Shown in pieces: positions 22,732 to 31,049 of a stretch of DNA of 33,828 nucleotides. The notes beneath the pieces were generated by a model that was not told where the DNA came from, searched no databases, and worked only from the letters and a program-made list of their open reading frames with translations. A program made the translations under genes and the position numbers. Within the stretch, counting starts at the first letter, position 1; every line of letters starts with the position of its first letter. Location: positions 1 through 33,828 of the forward strand of contig CAZAEH010000014.1 in NCBI GenBank assembly GCA_964484255.1. Direction: 5' to 3'. This stretch comes from UBA6215 sp964484255. GTDB lineage: Bacteria; Omnitrophota; Gorgyraeia; Pluralincolimonadales; Pluralincolimonadaceae.

Positions 22732-23819
22732 AGATAATAGACAAATATATTACCAGGGGCTTCATCTGGCCGTTCCTCTACTGCCTGTTCGTCTTCCTGT
22801 TCCTTTATATCATAGGCGACCTGCTCGGCCACCTCGATGCGCTGGTAAAGCAGAATATACCTTTTAAGATAGTCCGGACCTACTATCTGGCTTCACTGCC
22901 ATTCATATTCGTCCAGACCACACCGTTCGCGGTCCTTCTCGCGTGCGTGTTCCTCTTCTCGAACCTGAACCGTCACAATGAGATAATCGCCCTCAGGGCC
23001 GGCGGGGTCGATACTATAAGGATAATAAGCCCCGTCCTCCTGATCGGTTGCGCAATAAGCCTGGCCGTGTTCATCGTCAACGACAAGGTTGTCCCCGATT
23101 CGGCTGTGACAGCCAATACCGTAAAGGAGCTGTATTTCGACAGGAACCGCGCGGAACGCGGGGATAGGCTCGATAACATAACGGTCTTTGGCAGGGACGG
23201 GAAGCTCTTCTACGCCAGGGAATTCGACCTCAAGACCAAAACACTAAAGGACGTCGTCATACTCGTCCACTCGAACAACCAGGTCCTCAAGAGGAAGATC
23301 ACGGCCGAGCGAATGGAATGGACCGGGAACGAGTGGAAGTTTTACGGCGCGGATTCTTTCAGGTTCGACAAGGAAGGAAATGTCCTCGGAAAGCCGGCAA
23401 TATTCAGGACCCCGAAGTTGATAGATTTCAATGAGACCCCCGAGAGCCTTCTTAAGAAACAGACCCAGCCGGATTTTATGGATTATGCACAGTTGAGGGA
23501 TTACATACACTTGCTCTCGCTTGAGAGCAAGTCCACGGCCAGAAAACTCCTGGTCGACCTGCATTACAAGCTTTCCGCGCCTTTCACGAGCGTGGTCATT
23601 ATGTTCATAGGCATACCTTTCGCCCTCAAAAGGACAAGGTCCAAGGCAATGGCAAGCATGGGTATCGCGCTGGTCATAGCGGTGGTATTCTATGGGGCCA
23701 ATGCCGTATCCCTCGCCCTCGGGAAAGGCGGCCTTTTGCCCCCCCTAATAGCAGCATGGGCTGCGAACATTACATTCGCAGCCCTTGGTATTCACCTTCT
23801 TGCTAAGATCAGAAGTTAA
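22728..23819 (+). CDS. lptG: Lipopolysaccharide export permease of the LptF/LptG family (second copy)
   Basis: This is a second 363-residue family member with the same layout: N-terminal helix DKYITRGFIWPFLYCLFVFL, coupling helix RHNEIIALRAGGVDTIRII, periplasmic jellyroll (about 135-265) and C-terminal helices with FIGIPFALKRTRSKAMASMG. The pair is the heterodimeric permease of the Lpt machine. lptB, lptC and lptA are not in the window. It ends 9 nt before the convergent aldolase gene, and a perfect 10-bp inverted repeat lies within its last codons. Confidence 0.85.
   Translation: MKIIDKYITRGFIWPFLYCLFVFLFLYIIGDLLGHLDALVKQNIPFKIVRTYYLASLPFIFVQTTPFAVLLACVFLFSNLNRHNEIIALRAGGVDTIRIISPVLLIGCAISLAVFIVNDKVVPDSAVTANTVKELYFDRNRAERGDRLDNITVFGRDGKLFYAREFDLKTKTLKDVVILVHSNNQVLKRKITAERMEWTGNEWKFYGADSFRFDKEGNVLGKPAIFRTPKLIDFNETPESLLKKQTQPDFMDYAQLRDYIHLLSLESKSTARKLLVDLHYKLSAPFTSVVIMFIGIPFALKRTRSKAMASMGIALVIAVVFYGANAVSLALGKGGLLPPLIAAWAANITFAALGIHLLAKIRS
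23758..23784. other. Perfect 10-bp hairpin at the convergent lptG/fba junction
   Basis: GGGCTGCGAA (23758-23767), 7-nt loop, TTCGCAGCCC (23775-23784), inside the last codons of lptG. The genes converge only 9 bp apart, so a two-way transcription barrier would be useful here. No U-run follows on either strand, so a classical terminator is not shown. Confidence 0.45.
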
Positions 23820-23828
23820 GAGCCTTCC

Positions 23829-24755
23829 TTAAGCTTTTCCGGCGCAGCCGAGGAACCCTATCTTCCTCTTTACTACCTGCTTTATGGCATCGCGCGCGGG
23901 ACCCAGGTATTTCCTCGGGTCGAACTCAGCCGGGCTCTCCACAAATACTTTCCTTATGGCACCGGTCATCGCCAGGCGAAGGTCCGTGTCTATATTGACC
24001 TTGCAAACGCCCATCTTGGTCGCCTTGGATATCATCTCTTCCGGAACGCCCCTGGCGCCGGGTATCTTAGCGCCGTAATCATTGCAGACCTTCACGAGGT
24101 CGGCAGGAGCAGATGACGCCCCGTGGAGAACGAGCGGGAACCCGGGAAGGAGGTTCTTGATCTTTTCGAGGCGCTCGAAATCGAGCTTTGGTTCACCCTT
24201 GAACTTGTAGGCGCCGTGGCTTGTGCCTATGGCTACGGCCAGAGAATCGCATCCGGTCTTCTTGACGAACTCCACCGCCTGGTCGGGATCGGTATATATT
24301 GCGTCCTTATCGGCAACGGAGATATTGTCCTCGACACCGGCAAGTTTACCGAGTTCGGCCTCTACCGGCACGCCCTTAGCATGCGCATATTCAACGACCT
24401 GCTTGGTAAGCTTGATATTGTCCTCAAACGAATGTTTCGAACCGTCGATCATGACCGACGAAAAACCGCCGTCGACGCAGGCCTTGCAGACCTCGAAGTC
24501 CTCGCCATGGTCGAGATGAAGGACGCAGTCTATACCGGTGCATTCCATCGCAGCCTGGACCAGGTGTATCAGGTACTGGTGGCGGGCATATTTACGCGCG
24601 CCCGCAGACACCTGTAATATTACCGGGGCTTTCTCCTCGGCTATAGCCTCTGTTATGCCCTGAAGTATCTCCATATCGTTAATATTGAAAGCTCCTACCG
24701 CATAACCTTCCTTATATGCCTTCTGGAAGAGCGGTTTCGATGATATGAACGCCAT
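23829..24755 (-). CDS. fba: Class II fructose-1,6-bisphosphate aldolase
   Basis: This 308-residue Zn-dependent aldolase interconverts fructose-1,6-bisphosphate with dihydroxyacetone phosphate and glyceraldehyde-3-phosphate. Family motifs: AVGAFNINDMEILQGI (start), CVLHLDHGEDFEVCKAC with the catalytic Asp and zinc His, FSSVMIDGSKHSFEDNI, VEAELGKLAGVEDNISV, LAVAIGTSHGAYKF (second zinc His) and FPLVLHGASSAP (third). The length is normal. It is the last gene of the leftward carbon-metabolism run, preceded by ahcY with a 15-nt gap that contains its AAGGAG. Confidence 0.94.
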   Translation of the reverse strand: MAFISSKPLFQKAYKEGYAVGAFNINDMEILQGITEAIAEEKAPVILQVSAGARKYARHQYLIHLVQAAMECTGIDCVLHLDHGEDFEVCKACVDGGFSSVMIDGSKHSFEDNIKLTKQVVEYAHAKGVPVEAELGKLAGVEDNISVADKDAIYTDPDQAVEFVKKTGCDSLAVAIGTSHGAYKFKGEPKLDFERLEKIKNLLPGFPLVLHGASSAPADLVKVCNDYGAKIPGARGVPEEMISKATKMGVCKVNIDTDLRLAMTGAIRKVFVESPAEFDPRKYLGPARDAIKQVVKRKIGFLGCAGKA

Positions 24756-24770
24756 CTTCTTCTCCTTGTT

Positions 24771-26027
24771 TTATGTGCCCATCTCCCACGAGGAGAGGTA
24801 CTCCCTCTGCTCCTTCGTGAGAGTATCTATCTTTATCTTCATAGACTCGAGTTTCAGCTCGGCTATCTTTTCGTCAATGTCCTTCGGTACCGCATAGACC
24901 TTATTCTGGAGTTTCTTCGAATGTTTGGTCACATATTCGGCCGAAAGCGCCTGGTTGGCAAAAGACATGTCCATTACCTGCGCGGGATGTCCCTCGGCGG
25001 CTGCCAGGTTTATGAGGCGGCCTTCACCGAGGAGGTTGATCCTGCGGCCGTCCTTCATGGTAAACTCCTCGACGAATTCCCTTATCATCCTCGTCTTCTT
25101 GCTCATCTTCTTAAGCGTGGGAATATCTATCTCGACGTTGAAGTGCCCGGAATTGCAGATTATCGAACCGTCCTTCATCGCTTTGAAATGTTCGGCGCGC
25201 AGGACATTGCAATCACCCGTTACGGTGACGAATATATCGCCGATCTTCGCGGCATCCTTCATCGGCATGACCCTGAAACCGTCCATTACGGCTTCTATCG
25301 CGCGCAGCGGGTCTATCTCCGTGACGATCACGTTGGCACCCATGCCCTTAGCGCGTGACGCGGCTCCCTTGCCGCACCAGCCGTAGCCGGCAACCACGAA
25401 ATTCGTGCCTGCCACAAGTTCATTCGTCGCCCTTATTATGCCGTCTACGGTCGACTGGCCGGTCCCGTACCTGTTATCGAACATATGCTTGGTAAGGGCG
25501 TCGTTCACGGCTATGACAGGGAACATAAGCAACCCGTTCTTCTCAAGGCTCTTGAGCCTTATGACGCCTGTCGTCGTCTCCTCTGTGCCGGCAAAGATAT
25601 GGTCTACCAGGGTACGTCTCTTCTGGTGTATCGTAGAAACGAGGTCCGCGCCGTCGTCCATGGTTATGTTAGGCTTCTGGTCCAGGGCGGCATTTATATG
25701 TTTATAATACGTTTTGTCATCTTCACCCTTGATGGCGAATACCGGTATCTTGTAATCCTTCACAAGCGAGGCCGCTACATCATCCTGGGTCGAGAGCGGG
25801 TTCGAGGCGCATACGACACAATCGGCGCCGCCGTCCTTGAGCGTCCTGACGAGGTTCGCCGTCTCGGTCGTGACATGCAGACAGCACGCTATGCGCACGC
25901 CCTTTAGGGGCTTCTCCTTCATGAACCTCTTGCGTATAAGTTTCAGGACGGGCATGTTCTCGTCCGCCCATTCTATGCGAAGCTTTCCCTTGCCGCTGAG
26001 GCCTATGTTCTTTATATGATATTTCAT
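24771..26027 (-). CDS. ahcY: S-adenosylhomocysteinase
   Basis: This 418-residue NAD-dependent hydrolase splits S-adenosylhomocysteine into adenosine and homocysteine. Conserved parts: ACCLHVTTETANLVRTL, GADCVVCASNPLSTQDDVAA, DALTKHMFDNRYGTGQS with the substrate-binding residues, and the NAD loop FVVAGYGWCGKGAASRAKG. It ends LTKEQREYLSSWEMGT, the short form seen in thermophilic bacteria and archaea, and not the Lys/Tyr tail of eukaryotic and proteobacterial enzymes. The ATG overlaps the end of metK by 4 nt, linking synthesis and recycling of the methyl donor. Confidence 0.95.
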   Translation of the reverse strand: MKYHIKNIGLSGKGKLRIEWADENMPVLKLIRKRFMKEKPLKGVRIACCLHVTTETANLVRTLKDGGADCVVCASNPLSTQDDVAASLVKDYKIPVFAIKGEDDKTYYKHINAALDQKPNITMDDGADLVSTIHQKRRTLVDHIFAGTEETTTGVIRLKSLEKNGLLMFPVIAVNDALTKHMFDNRYGTGQSTVDGIIRATNELVAGTNFVVAGYGWCGKGAASRAKGMGANVIVTEIDPLRAIEAVMDGFRVMPMKDAAKIGDIFVTVTGDCNVLRAEHFKAMKDGSIICNSGHFNVEIDIPTLKKMSKKTRMIREFVEEFTMKDGRRINLLGEGRLINLAAAEGHPAQVMDMSFANQALSAEYVTKHSKKLQNKVYAVPKDIDEKIAELKLESMKIKIDTLTKEQREYLSSWEMGT

Positions 26028-27178
26028 GCTTTCCTCGCGAGTATCGCGGCCTTGTCGGTCTTTTCCCAGGTAAAGCCCATGTTCTCGCGGCCGAAGTGCC
26101 CGTAAGCGGCCGTCTTCTTGTAAAAAGGTTTCCTGAGGTCGAGCTTCTCTATTATCCCCTTCGGGGTAAGGTCGAAGTTCTCCCTTACGAGCTTTACGAG
26201 CCTCTCGTTGGAAACCTGCCCGGTCCCGAAAGTCTCAACGTTTACCGAAACCGGTTCCGCCCTCCCGATAACGTAGGCTATCTGGAGCTGGCATTTCTCG
26301 GCGAGCCCCGCCGCAACTATGTTCTTGGCCACGTATCTCATCATGTAAGCGGCCGAACGGTCGACTTTCGTCGGGTCCTTGCCGGAAAATGCGCCGCCGC
26401 CGTGCGGGGTCGAACCGCCATAGGTATCGACTATGATCTTGCGGCCCGTCATGCCGGTATCGGATTGCGGCCCCCCGACCAGGAAGAGCCCGGTCTGGTT
26501 TATGAAAAATTCCGTATCCTTGGTCAGGTAATCGCCGATGACCGGCTTTATCACTTTATCGATTATCTGTTTACGCGCTTTTGGCGAGAACTCGTTCCTG
26601 GAAACGGCCTCCTCCGTGTGCTGCGCGGCTATAACAACGTTGGTCACCTTCTTCGGTTTCCCGTTGACGTATTCAACGGTCACCTGCGACTTTCCGTCAG
26701 GCCCAAGATAACCAAGTATACCTTTCTTCCTTACCTCGGCAAGCCTAAGCGAAAGCTTATGCGCCAGGGTTATAGGAAGCGGCATCAGTTCTTTCGTCTC
26801 ATTGCATGCGTAGCCGAACATCATCCCCTGGTCTCCGGCGCCGCCCCTGTCCACACCCTGCGATATATCCGGCGACTGCGCGTGTATGGCGTTCAATATC
26901 GCGCAGGTGCGGTAATCAAAACCGTATTTGGGGTGGAAGTATCCGATATCCTTAAGTACTTCACGGCAAAGATCGTGGACGTGTATGAACGTCCTGGTGG
27001 TTATCTCCCCTCCTACTATTATGAGACCCATGGTCACATAGGTCTCGCAGGCGACCCTTCCCTTCGGGTCGTTCTTAAGGACCGCATCAAGCACGGCATC
27101 GGATATCTGGTCACAGACCTTGTCCGGATGCCCTTCGGTGACAGATTCAGACGTGAACAGATAATTCTTCTTTTCCAT
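26024..27178 (-). CDS. metK: S-adenosylmethionine synthetase
   Basis: This 384-residue enzyme makes S-adenosylmethionine from ATP and methionine. Signature parts: TSESVTEGHPDKVCDQISDA, GAGDQGMMFGYACNET, and the P-loop-like GGGAFSGKDPTKVDRSAAYM with metal and phosphate ligands. The length is typical and there are no gaps. It starts 8 nt after the sugar nucleotidyltransferase gene and overlaps ahcY. Confidence 0.97.
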   Translation of the reverse strand: MEKKNYLFTSESVTEGHPDKVCDQISDAVLDAVLKNDPKGRVACETYVTMGLIIVGGEITTRTFIHVHDLCREVLKDIGYFHPKYGFDYRTCAILNAIHAQSPDISQGVDRGGAGDQGMMFGYACNETKELMPLPITLAHKLSLRLAEVRKKGILGYLGPDGKSQVTVEYVNGKPKKVTNVVIAAQHTEEAVSRNEFSPKARKQIIDKVIKPVIGDYLTKDTEFFINQTGLFLVGGPQSDTGMTGRKIIVDTYGGSTPHGGGAFSGKDPTKVDRSAAYMMRYVAKNIVAAGLAEKCQLQIAYVIGRAEPVSVNVETFGTGQVSNERLVKLVRENFDLTPKGIIEKLDLRKPFYKKTAAYGHFGRENMGFTWEKTDKAAILARKA

Positions 27179-27186
27179 CTCTTCTC

Positions 27187-27930
27187 CTATTTGTCCTGGA
27201 AAGCCAGGTTAGCTTTCCTGTAAGACTCGAGGTCCCCGATGTCATACCATATTCCCCTGAAAACATAACACCTGACCTCGTTATCTTTGCTTGTCCATTG
27301 TATAAAATGCCCGGGCGCATCTTTTTCATTCCCGAACTTAAGGTACTGCGCTATAAGGTTCAACTTGCCCTGCGGGAAATAATATATGCCGGTGGCGATA
27401 AGCGACGTCGGAGGGTCGCTGGGTTTCTCCAGGAAATCCTCCAGGTCGCCGTTCGCATCGACTTTTACGACACCGTAGGTATTCGCGGCCTTGGACTTGT
27501 CGCCTATATCGTAAGCGCCCAAAGCAAAAGAACCCGGTTTCTCTTTTGCGAAATCGGCAAAGACCTTGAGTTCCCAATCAAACATATTGTCCCCGGCAAG
27601 GACGACTATGTCGTCGAATATCTGCCTATTGTCGAGGACAAGTTTTATGTCGCCGATAGCCCCGAGCCTGTTATCGTTGGTGGTGCTGCCGTCATTATCT
27701 ATTACTATCTTCTTTTTTGATTTACAGGTCTTGAGCCAGCATTCAAAAACCCCGTAGAACTTCTCGTTGGTAACGATGTGTATCGTATCTATCTCGGGGA
27801 TATTCTCAAGTTTCTGGATAAGGTAATCCATTATGGTCTTCTTGCCGACCAAAAGGAGCGGTTTCGGCCTGTCTTTTGTAAGAGGATACAACCTGGTAGC
27901 ATATCCGGCGGCCAGTATAAGCGCTTTCAT
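27187..27930 (-). CDS. Sugar-phosphate nucleotidyltransferase (glucose-1-phosphate thymidylyl/uridylyltransferase-like)
   Basis: This 247-residue protein has a GT-A type nucleotidyltransferase fold. The signature loop LAAGYATRLYPLTKDRPKPLL opens it, then GAIGDIKLVLD, the metal Asp in VVLAGDNMFDWEL, and the acceptor loop EKPSDPPTSLIATGIYYFP. It lacks a C-terminal left-handed beta-helix, so it is a short monofunctional form. Base and sugar (dTTP or UTP, glucose-1-P or mannose-1-P) are not settled by sequence. Position directly after phosphoglucose/phosphomannose isomerase (4-nt overlap) suggests supply of an activated hexose for glycan synthesis. Confidence 0.88.
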   Translation of the reverse strand: MKALILAAGYATRLYPLTKDRPKPLLLVGKKTIMDYLIQKLENIPEIDTIHIVTNEKFYGVFECWLKTCKSKKKIVIDNDGSTTNDNRLGAIGDIKLVLDNRQIFDDIVVLAGDNMFDWELKVFADFAKEKPGSFALGAYDIGDKSKAANTYGVVKVDANGDLEDFLEKPSDPPTSLIATGIYYFPQGKLNLIAQYLKFGNEKDAPGHFIQWTSKDNEVRCYVFRGIWYDIGDLESYRKANLAFQDK

Positions 27931-29000
27931 CTTAACTTGCTCAGCTCCTTCTTGAGAGAAGCTATCCTCTCTACGGGGGTCGGGTCTATCCCGTTAAGAA
28001 GGGCAAGGTAATAGCTCACGAAATCTCCGGTATATATCAGGCTGAACATCCTGGAAAGCAGGTTCCTTCCTTTCGAGCGAACCTCAATGACCTTGGAATC
28101 CTTGCCTATCATGGTCCCGGTTATCTCTATCCTTTTCGTCACGCGCGGGTGTTCGCTTTCGTCCCGCAGCAGTACCACCGCAAAATCCTTAAGCAATGCC
28201 TTCGGGCCTTCCCAGCCCACGGTCTCGTTATGGTTGAGCTCAGGGAAAACATGGGTCGATGCAAGCGTCTTGGCATTCTCCTCTATCTGCCCCCTCCACC
28301 TGAGCGCTATAGAATCCAGGTGTTTGTTCGCCCCGTATATTATCACGTATTTACCGCATATCTGCTCGGTTATTTTCTTAGCCTCATTCCTGTCAGCGGG
28401 CACGCCGGGGCCTATAGCCCTGTCCCTAAGGTCCTTCATATCGGCTATCGTTTCTTCGGCATCCTTTCCCCTGTCGCTTATGAATCCGAGCTTATAAAAG
28501 ACGTCCAGCCAGCTGAAGAATGAATATCCCAAAGCCGTCCTCGGAGGATGGCCCTTGGGTATGTAGATCACGGGTATCTTGTCCTCCTTGGCAAGGACCT
28601 CGAGTTTTCCGCCTGAAGATATGACAACTATCCTGGCGCCTTTCTCCTTTGCCTCGGCATACGAAGACAGGGTCTCCTCAGTATCCCCCGAATAGCTGCA
28701 CGCAAGGAACAGGGTATCCTTGCCCACAAAACGGGGCAGCGTATAGTCCCTGCTCACGTATATAGGTATCTTTATGTCATCTATAAGATATGAACGCATC
28801 AGGTCGGCGCCTATGGCGGAGCCGCCGAGACCTGAAAATACTATATTCTTATATCCGGCGCCGACGTATGACTGCGGCACATGGAAATCTGCCCCTATCG
28901 AATACGCCTTCGCGCACTGTTCGGGAAAATTCACTATCAAGTCGAACATGTTCGACTTGTCTACGCCTTTCATCCCGTTAATATCATCGAGTATCGTCAT
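27927..29000 (-). CDS. Bifunctional phosphoglucose/phosphomannose isomerase
   Basis: This 357-residue SIS-fold enzyme converts glucose-6-P and mannose-6-P to fructose-6-P. It has the two SIS halves: FSGLGGSAIGADLMRSYL with LACSYSGDTEETLSSYAEA, and VIIYGANKHLDSIALRWRGQ. The family hallmark FPELNHNETVGWEGP supplies the catalytic Glu and His. This short bifunctional type is known from archaea (Pyrobaculum, Aeropyrum) and from many bacterial candidate phyla, and is unlike the longer classical PGI. It sits between PTS enzyme I (8 nt) and the nucleotidyltransferase gene. Confidence 0.9.
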   Translation of the reverse strand: MTILDDINGMKGVDKSNMFDLIVNFPEQCAKAYSIGADFHVPQSYVGAGYKNIVFSGLGGSAIGADLMRSYLIDDIKIPIYVSRDYTLPRFVGKDTLFLACSYSGDTEETLSSYAEAKEKGARIVVISSGGKLEVLAKEDKIPVIYIPKGHPPRTALGYSFFSWLDVFYKLGFISDRGKDAEETIADMKDLRDRAIGPGVPADRNEAKKITEQICGKYVIIYGANKHLDSIALRWRGQIEENAKTLASTHVFPELNHNETVGWEGPKALLKDFAVVLLRDESEHPRVTKRIEITGTMIGKDSKVIEVRSKGRNLLSRMFSLIYTGDFVSYYLALLNGIDPTPVERIASLKKELSKLR

Positions 29001-29008
29001 CTTATCCC

Positions 29009-30745
29009 CTATACAACGTTGGGCACCAGCTGCCTGAGCTTGAGATTAGCAAATTCCTCTACCTCGGCGCCGGTAGCCAATTCCAGGGCCTCTTCGGCCA
29101 ATTTCTGCGCGGTCTTGTAATCGACCGACCTTATTATCTGCTTGATCCTCGGTATGTTGACGGGGCTCGTGGAGAACTCATCGAGGCCCAGGCCCAGCAG
29201 GATGAGCGCAAACGCGGGTTCGCCTGCCATCTCCCCGCACATTCCGACCCATATACCCTGCTTATGTCCGGTCTCTATGACATTCTTTATAAGCCGCAGG
29301 ACCGCCGGGTGGGCCGGTTCATAGAGGTAGGCTATCTTTTCGTTGACCCTGTCCACTGCAAGCGAATACTGGATAAGGTCGTTCGTTCCTATCGAGAAAA
29401 AGCTTATCTCCCTGGCAAGGATATCGGCCGTGAGGGCGGCGGAAGGCACCTCTATCATTACGCCCACCTCGACGTTATCGTCAAAAGGCACTCCCTCGCG
29501 CCTAAGCTCGTCCTTTATCTCGGAGAGCATCTTGTTGGCCTCGCGCACCTCTTCTATCCCGGATATCATAGGGTACATTATCTTGAGTTTGCCGTGGGCA
29601 GACGCCCTCATGATGGCCCTAAGCTGTATCTTGAATATGTCCGGACGCGCAAGGCAGAACCTTATCGCGCGCCAGCCCATGAACGGGTTGACCTCTTTAG
29701 GGACTTTCAGCTGCGACATGAACTTGTCACCGCCCAAGTCCAGCGTCCTGACGATGACCGCGTTCGGGGACATCTGTTCCGCAACACTCCTGTAGGCCTG
29801 GTACTGCTCTTCTTCTGTCGGGAAATCGGTGCGGTCGAGGTAGAAGAACTCCGTCCTGTAAAGGCCTATGCCGTTGGCACCGTGGGATTTTACCGAAGTT
29901 ATCTCGTCGGGGATCTCTATATTGGCGGCAAGCTGTATATTACGCCCGTCAGGCGTAACGCAAGGAAGGTCGCGCAGTTGTAAAAGGGACGCGTCGACTT
30001 CCGCGAACTTTGTCTTCTCCTGCTCGTATTTGGAAAGGGTCTCCTGGTCGGGGTTTAGTATGACCGCACCGTTGGAACCGTCTACTACAAGTGTATCCCC
30101 GGACTTTACGCTCTTGGTGATGGATTTCAGGCCTACGACAGCAGGTATCTCGAGGGCCTTAGCCATGATGGCGGTATGCGATGTCTTTCCGCCAACGTCG
30201 GTGGCAAAAGCTATGACGTTCTTCTTGTGCAGCGAAGCCGTGTCAGACGGCGAGAGGTCGTAAGCGACCACTATCACCTTCTCGCTTATGTCCGCGAGAG
30301 TCTCTCGCTTCTTGCCGAGAAGGTGGTTTAGCACCCTCTTGCCTATGTCGCGGATATCCGCGACACGCTCCTTGAGATATTCGTCCTCGACCTTCTGGAA
30401 CGCAGATATATAGCGCTTAAGGACGTCGTCAAAGATATATTCGACACAGACGAGGTCCTTCTTGAGCCTCGATATGACCTCTTCGATAAGGGTCCTGTCC
30501 TCAAGGACAAGCAGATGGGCATTGAATATCTCGGCATGCTTTATGCCGAGCTGGTCGGAGATGCGCTCCTGTATGCCGAGTATCTCCTGCCTTGTCTGGA
30601 TAAGGGCATCTTCAAATCGGGCGATCTCCCTCGGAAGGTCTTTTTCCGGGATCTCCCTCTTTATTACGGTATAGGCCTCACTATCTAAGATAAAGACCTT
30701 ACCGATCGCGATACCGGGCGATGCCGCAATGCCCTTGAGAAGCAT
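29009..30745 (-). CDS. ptsI: PTS enzyme I (phosphoenolpyruvate-protein phosphotransferase)
   Basis: This 578-residue enzyme transfers phosphate from phosphoenolpyruvate to HPr. The N-terminal HPr-binding domain (ASPGIAIGKVFIL onward) is followed by the swivelling His domain with the phospho-His190 in GGKTSHTAIMAKALEIPAVV. The C-terminal PEP-binding barrel has GIGLYRTEFFYLDR, TLDLGGDKFMSQL, FFSIGTNDLIQYSLAVDR and the active-site Cys in WVGMCGEMAG. All catalytic positions are intact and there is no GAF domain, so it is the canonical sugar-type EI rather than PtsP. It begins 15 nt after the HPr gene. No EII components are encoded near it. Confidence 0.96.
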   Translation of the reverse strand: MLLKGIAASPGIAIGKVFILDSEAYTVIKREIPEKDLPREIARFEDALIQTRQEILGIQERISDQLGIKHAEIFNAHLLVLEDRTLIEEVISRLKKDLVCVEYIFDDVLKRYISAFQKVEDEYLKERVADIRDIGKRVLNHLLGKKRETLADISEKVIVVAYDLSPSDTASLHKKNVIAFATDVGGKTSHTAIMAKALEIPAVVGLKSITKSVKSGDTLVVDGSNGAVILNPDQETLSKYEQEKTKFAEVDASLLQLRDLPCVTPDGRNIQLAANIEIPDEITSVKSHGANGIGLYRTEFFYLDRTDFPTEEEQYQAYRSVAEQMSPNAVIVRTLDLGGDKFMSQLKVPKEVNPFMGWRAIRFCLARPDIFKIQLRAIMRASAHGKLKIMYPMISGIEEVREANKMLSEIKDELRREGVPFDDNVEVGVMIEVPSAALTADILAREISFFSIGTNDLIQYSLAVDRVNEKIAYLYEPAHPAVLRLIKNVIETGHKQGIWVGMCGEMAGEPAFALILLGLGLDEFSTSPVNIPRIKQIIRSVDYKTAQKLAEEALELATGAEVEEFANLKLRQLVPNVV

Positions 30746-30760
30746 GCTATTCCTTTCGCG

Positions 30761-31048
30761 TTAACGTACCTTGCCCGCTTCGGGCGCATCCAAATCGCCT
30801 GACAAAACCTGTTCGAGTTCGGCCATGGCAGCCTCGGCATCCTCACCGTCTATCTTCAGGGTGACCTGGCTGTTCTTGCCGGCAGCAAGCATGAGTATGC
30901 CCATGATGGACTTACCGTTGACCTCCAGCTTGCCCTTCTTCACCGTGACTTCAGAATCGTATTTATTCGCGATCTGCACGAAGACAGCGGCAGGCCTCGC
31001 GTGAAGCCCCGATTTGTTCTTTATCGTTATCTTTTTTTCCGCTATCAT
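30761..31048 (-). CDS. ptsH: Phosphocarrier protein HPr
   Basis: This 95-residue phosphocarrier has the EI-phosphorylated His16 in KSGLHARPAAVFVQIA and the regulatory Ser47 in NGKSIMGILMLAAGKN, so both PEP-dependent and HPr-kinase phosphorylation are possible. A short acidic tail follows (SGDLDAPEAGKVR). The start is ATG 31046-31048, one nt after the TAA of the upstream GH57 gene, with GAGG in the last codons of that gene. An in-frame TTG 12 nt earlier is disfavoured. Unlike Crh it keeps the His. Confidence 0.95.
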   Translation of the reverse strand: MIAEKKITIKNKSGLHARPAAVFVQIANKYDSEVTVKKGKLEVNGKSIMGILMLAAGKNSQVTLKIDGEDAEAAMAELEQVLSGDLDAPEAGKVR

Positions 31049-31049
31049 T

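Noticed and set aside
23739..23745. C7 run in lptG as a possible frameshift
   Set aside because: The frame continues correctly through it with conserved LptG residues on both sides.
26096..27223. Long plus-strand open frame opposite metK
   Set aside because: It mirrors the codon structure of metK on the other strand; no recognisable protein pattern.
30741..30770. CGTTAACG palindrome between the HPr and enzyme I genes as an operator
   Set aside because: The gap is only 15 nt, the palindrome is short and no promoter elements accompany it.
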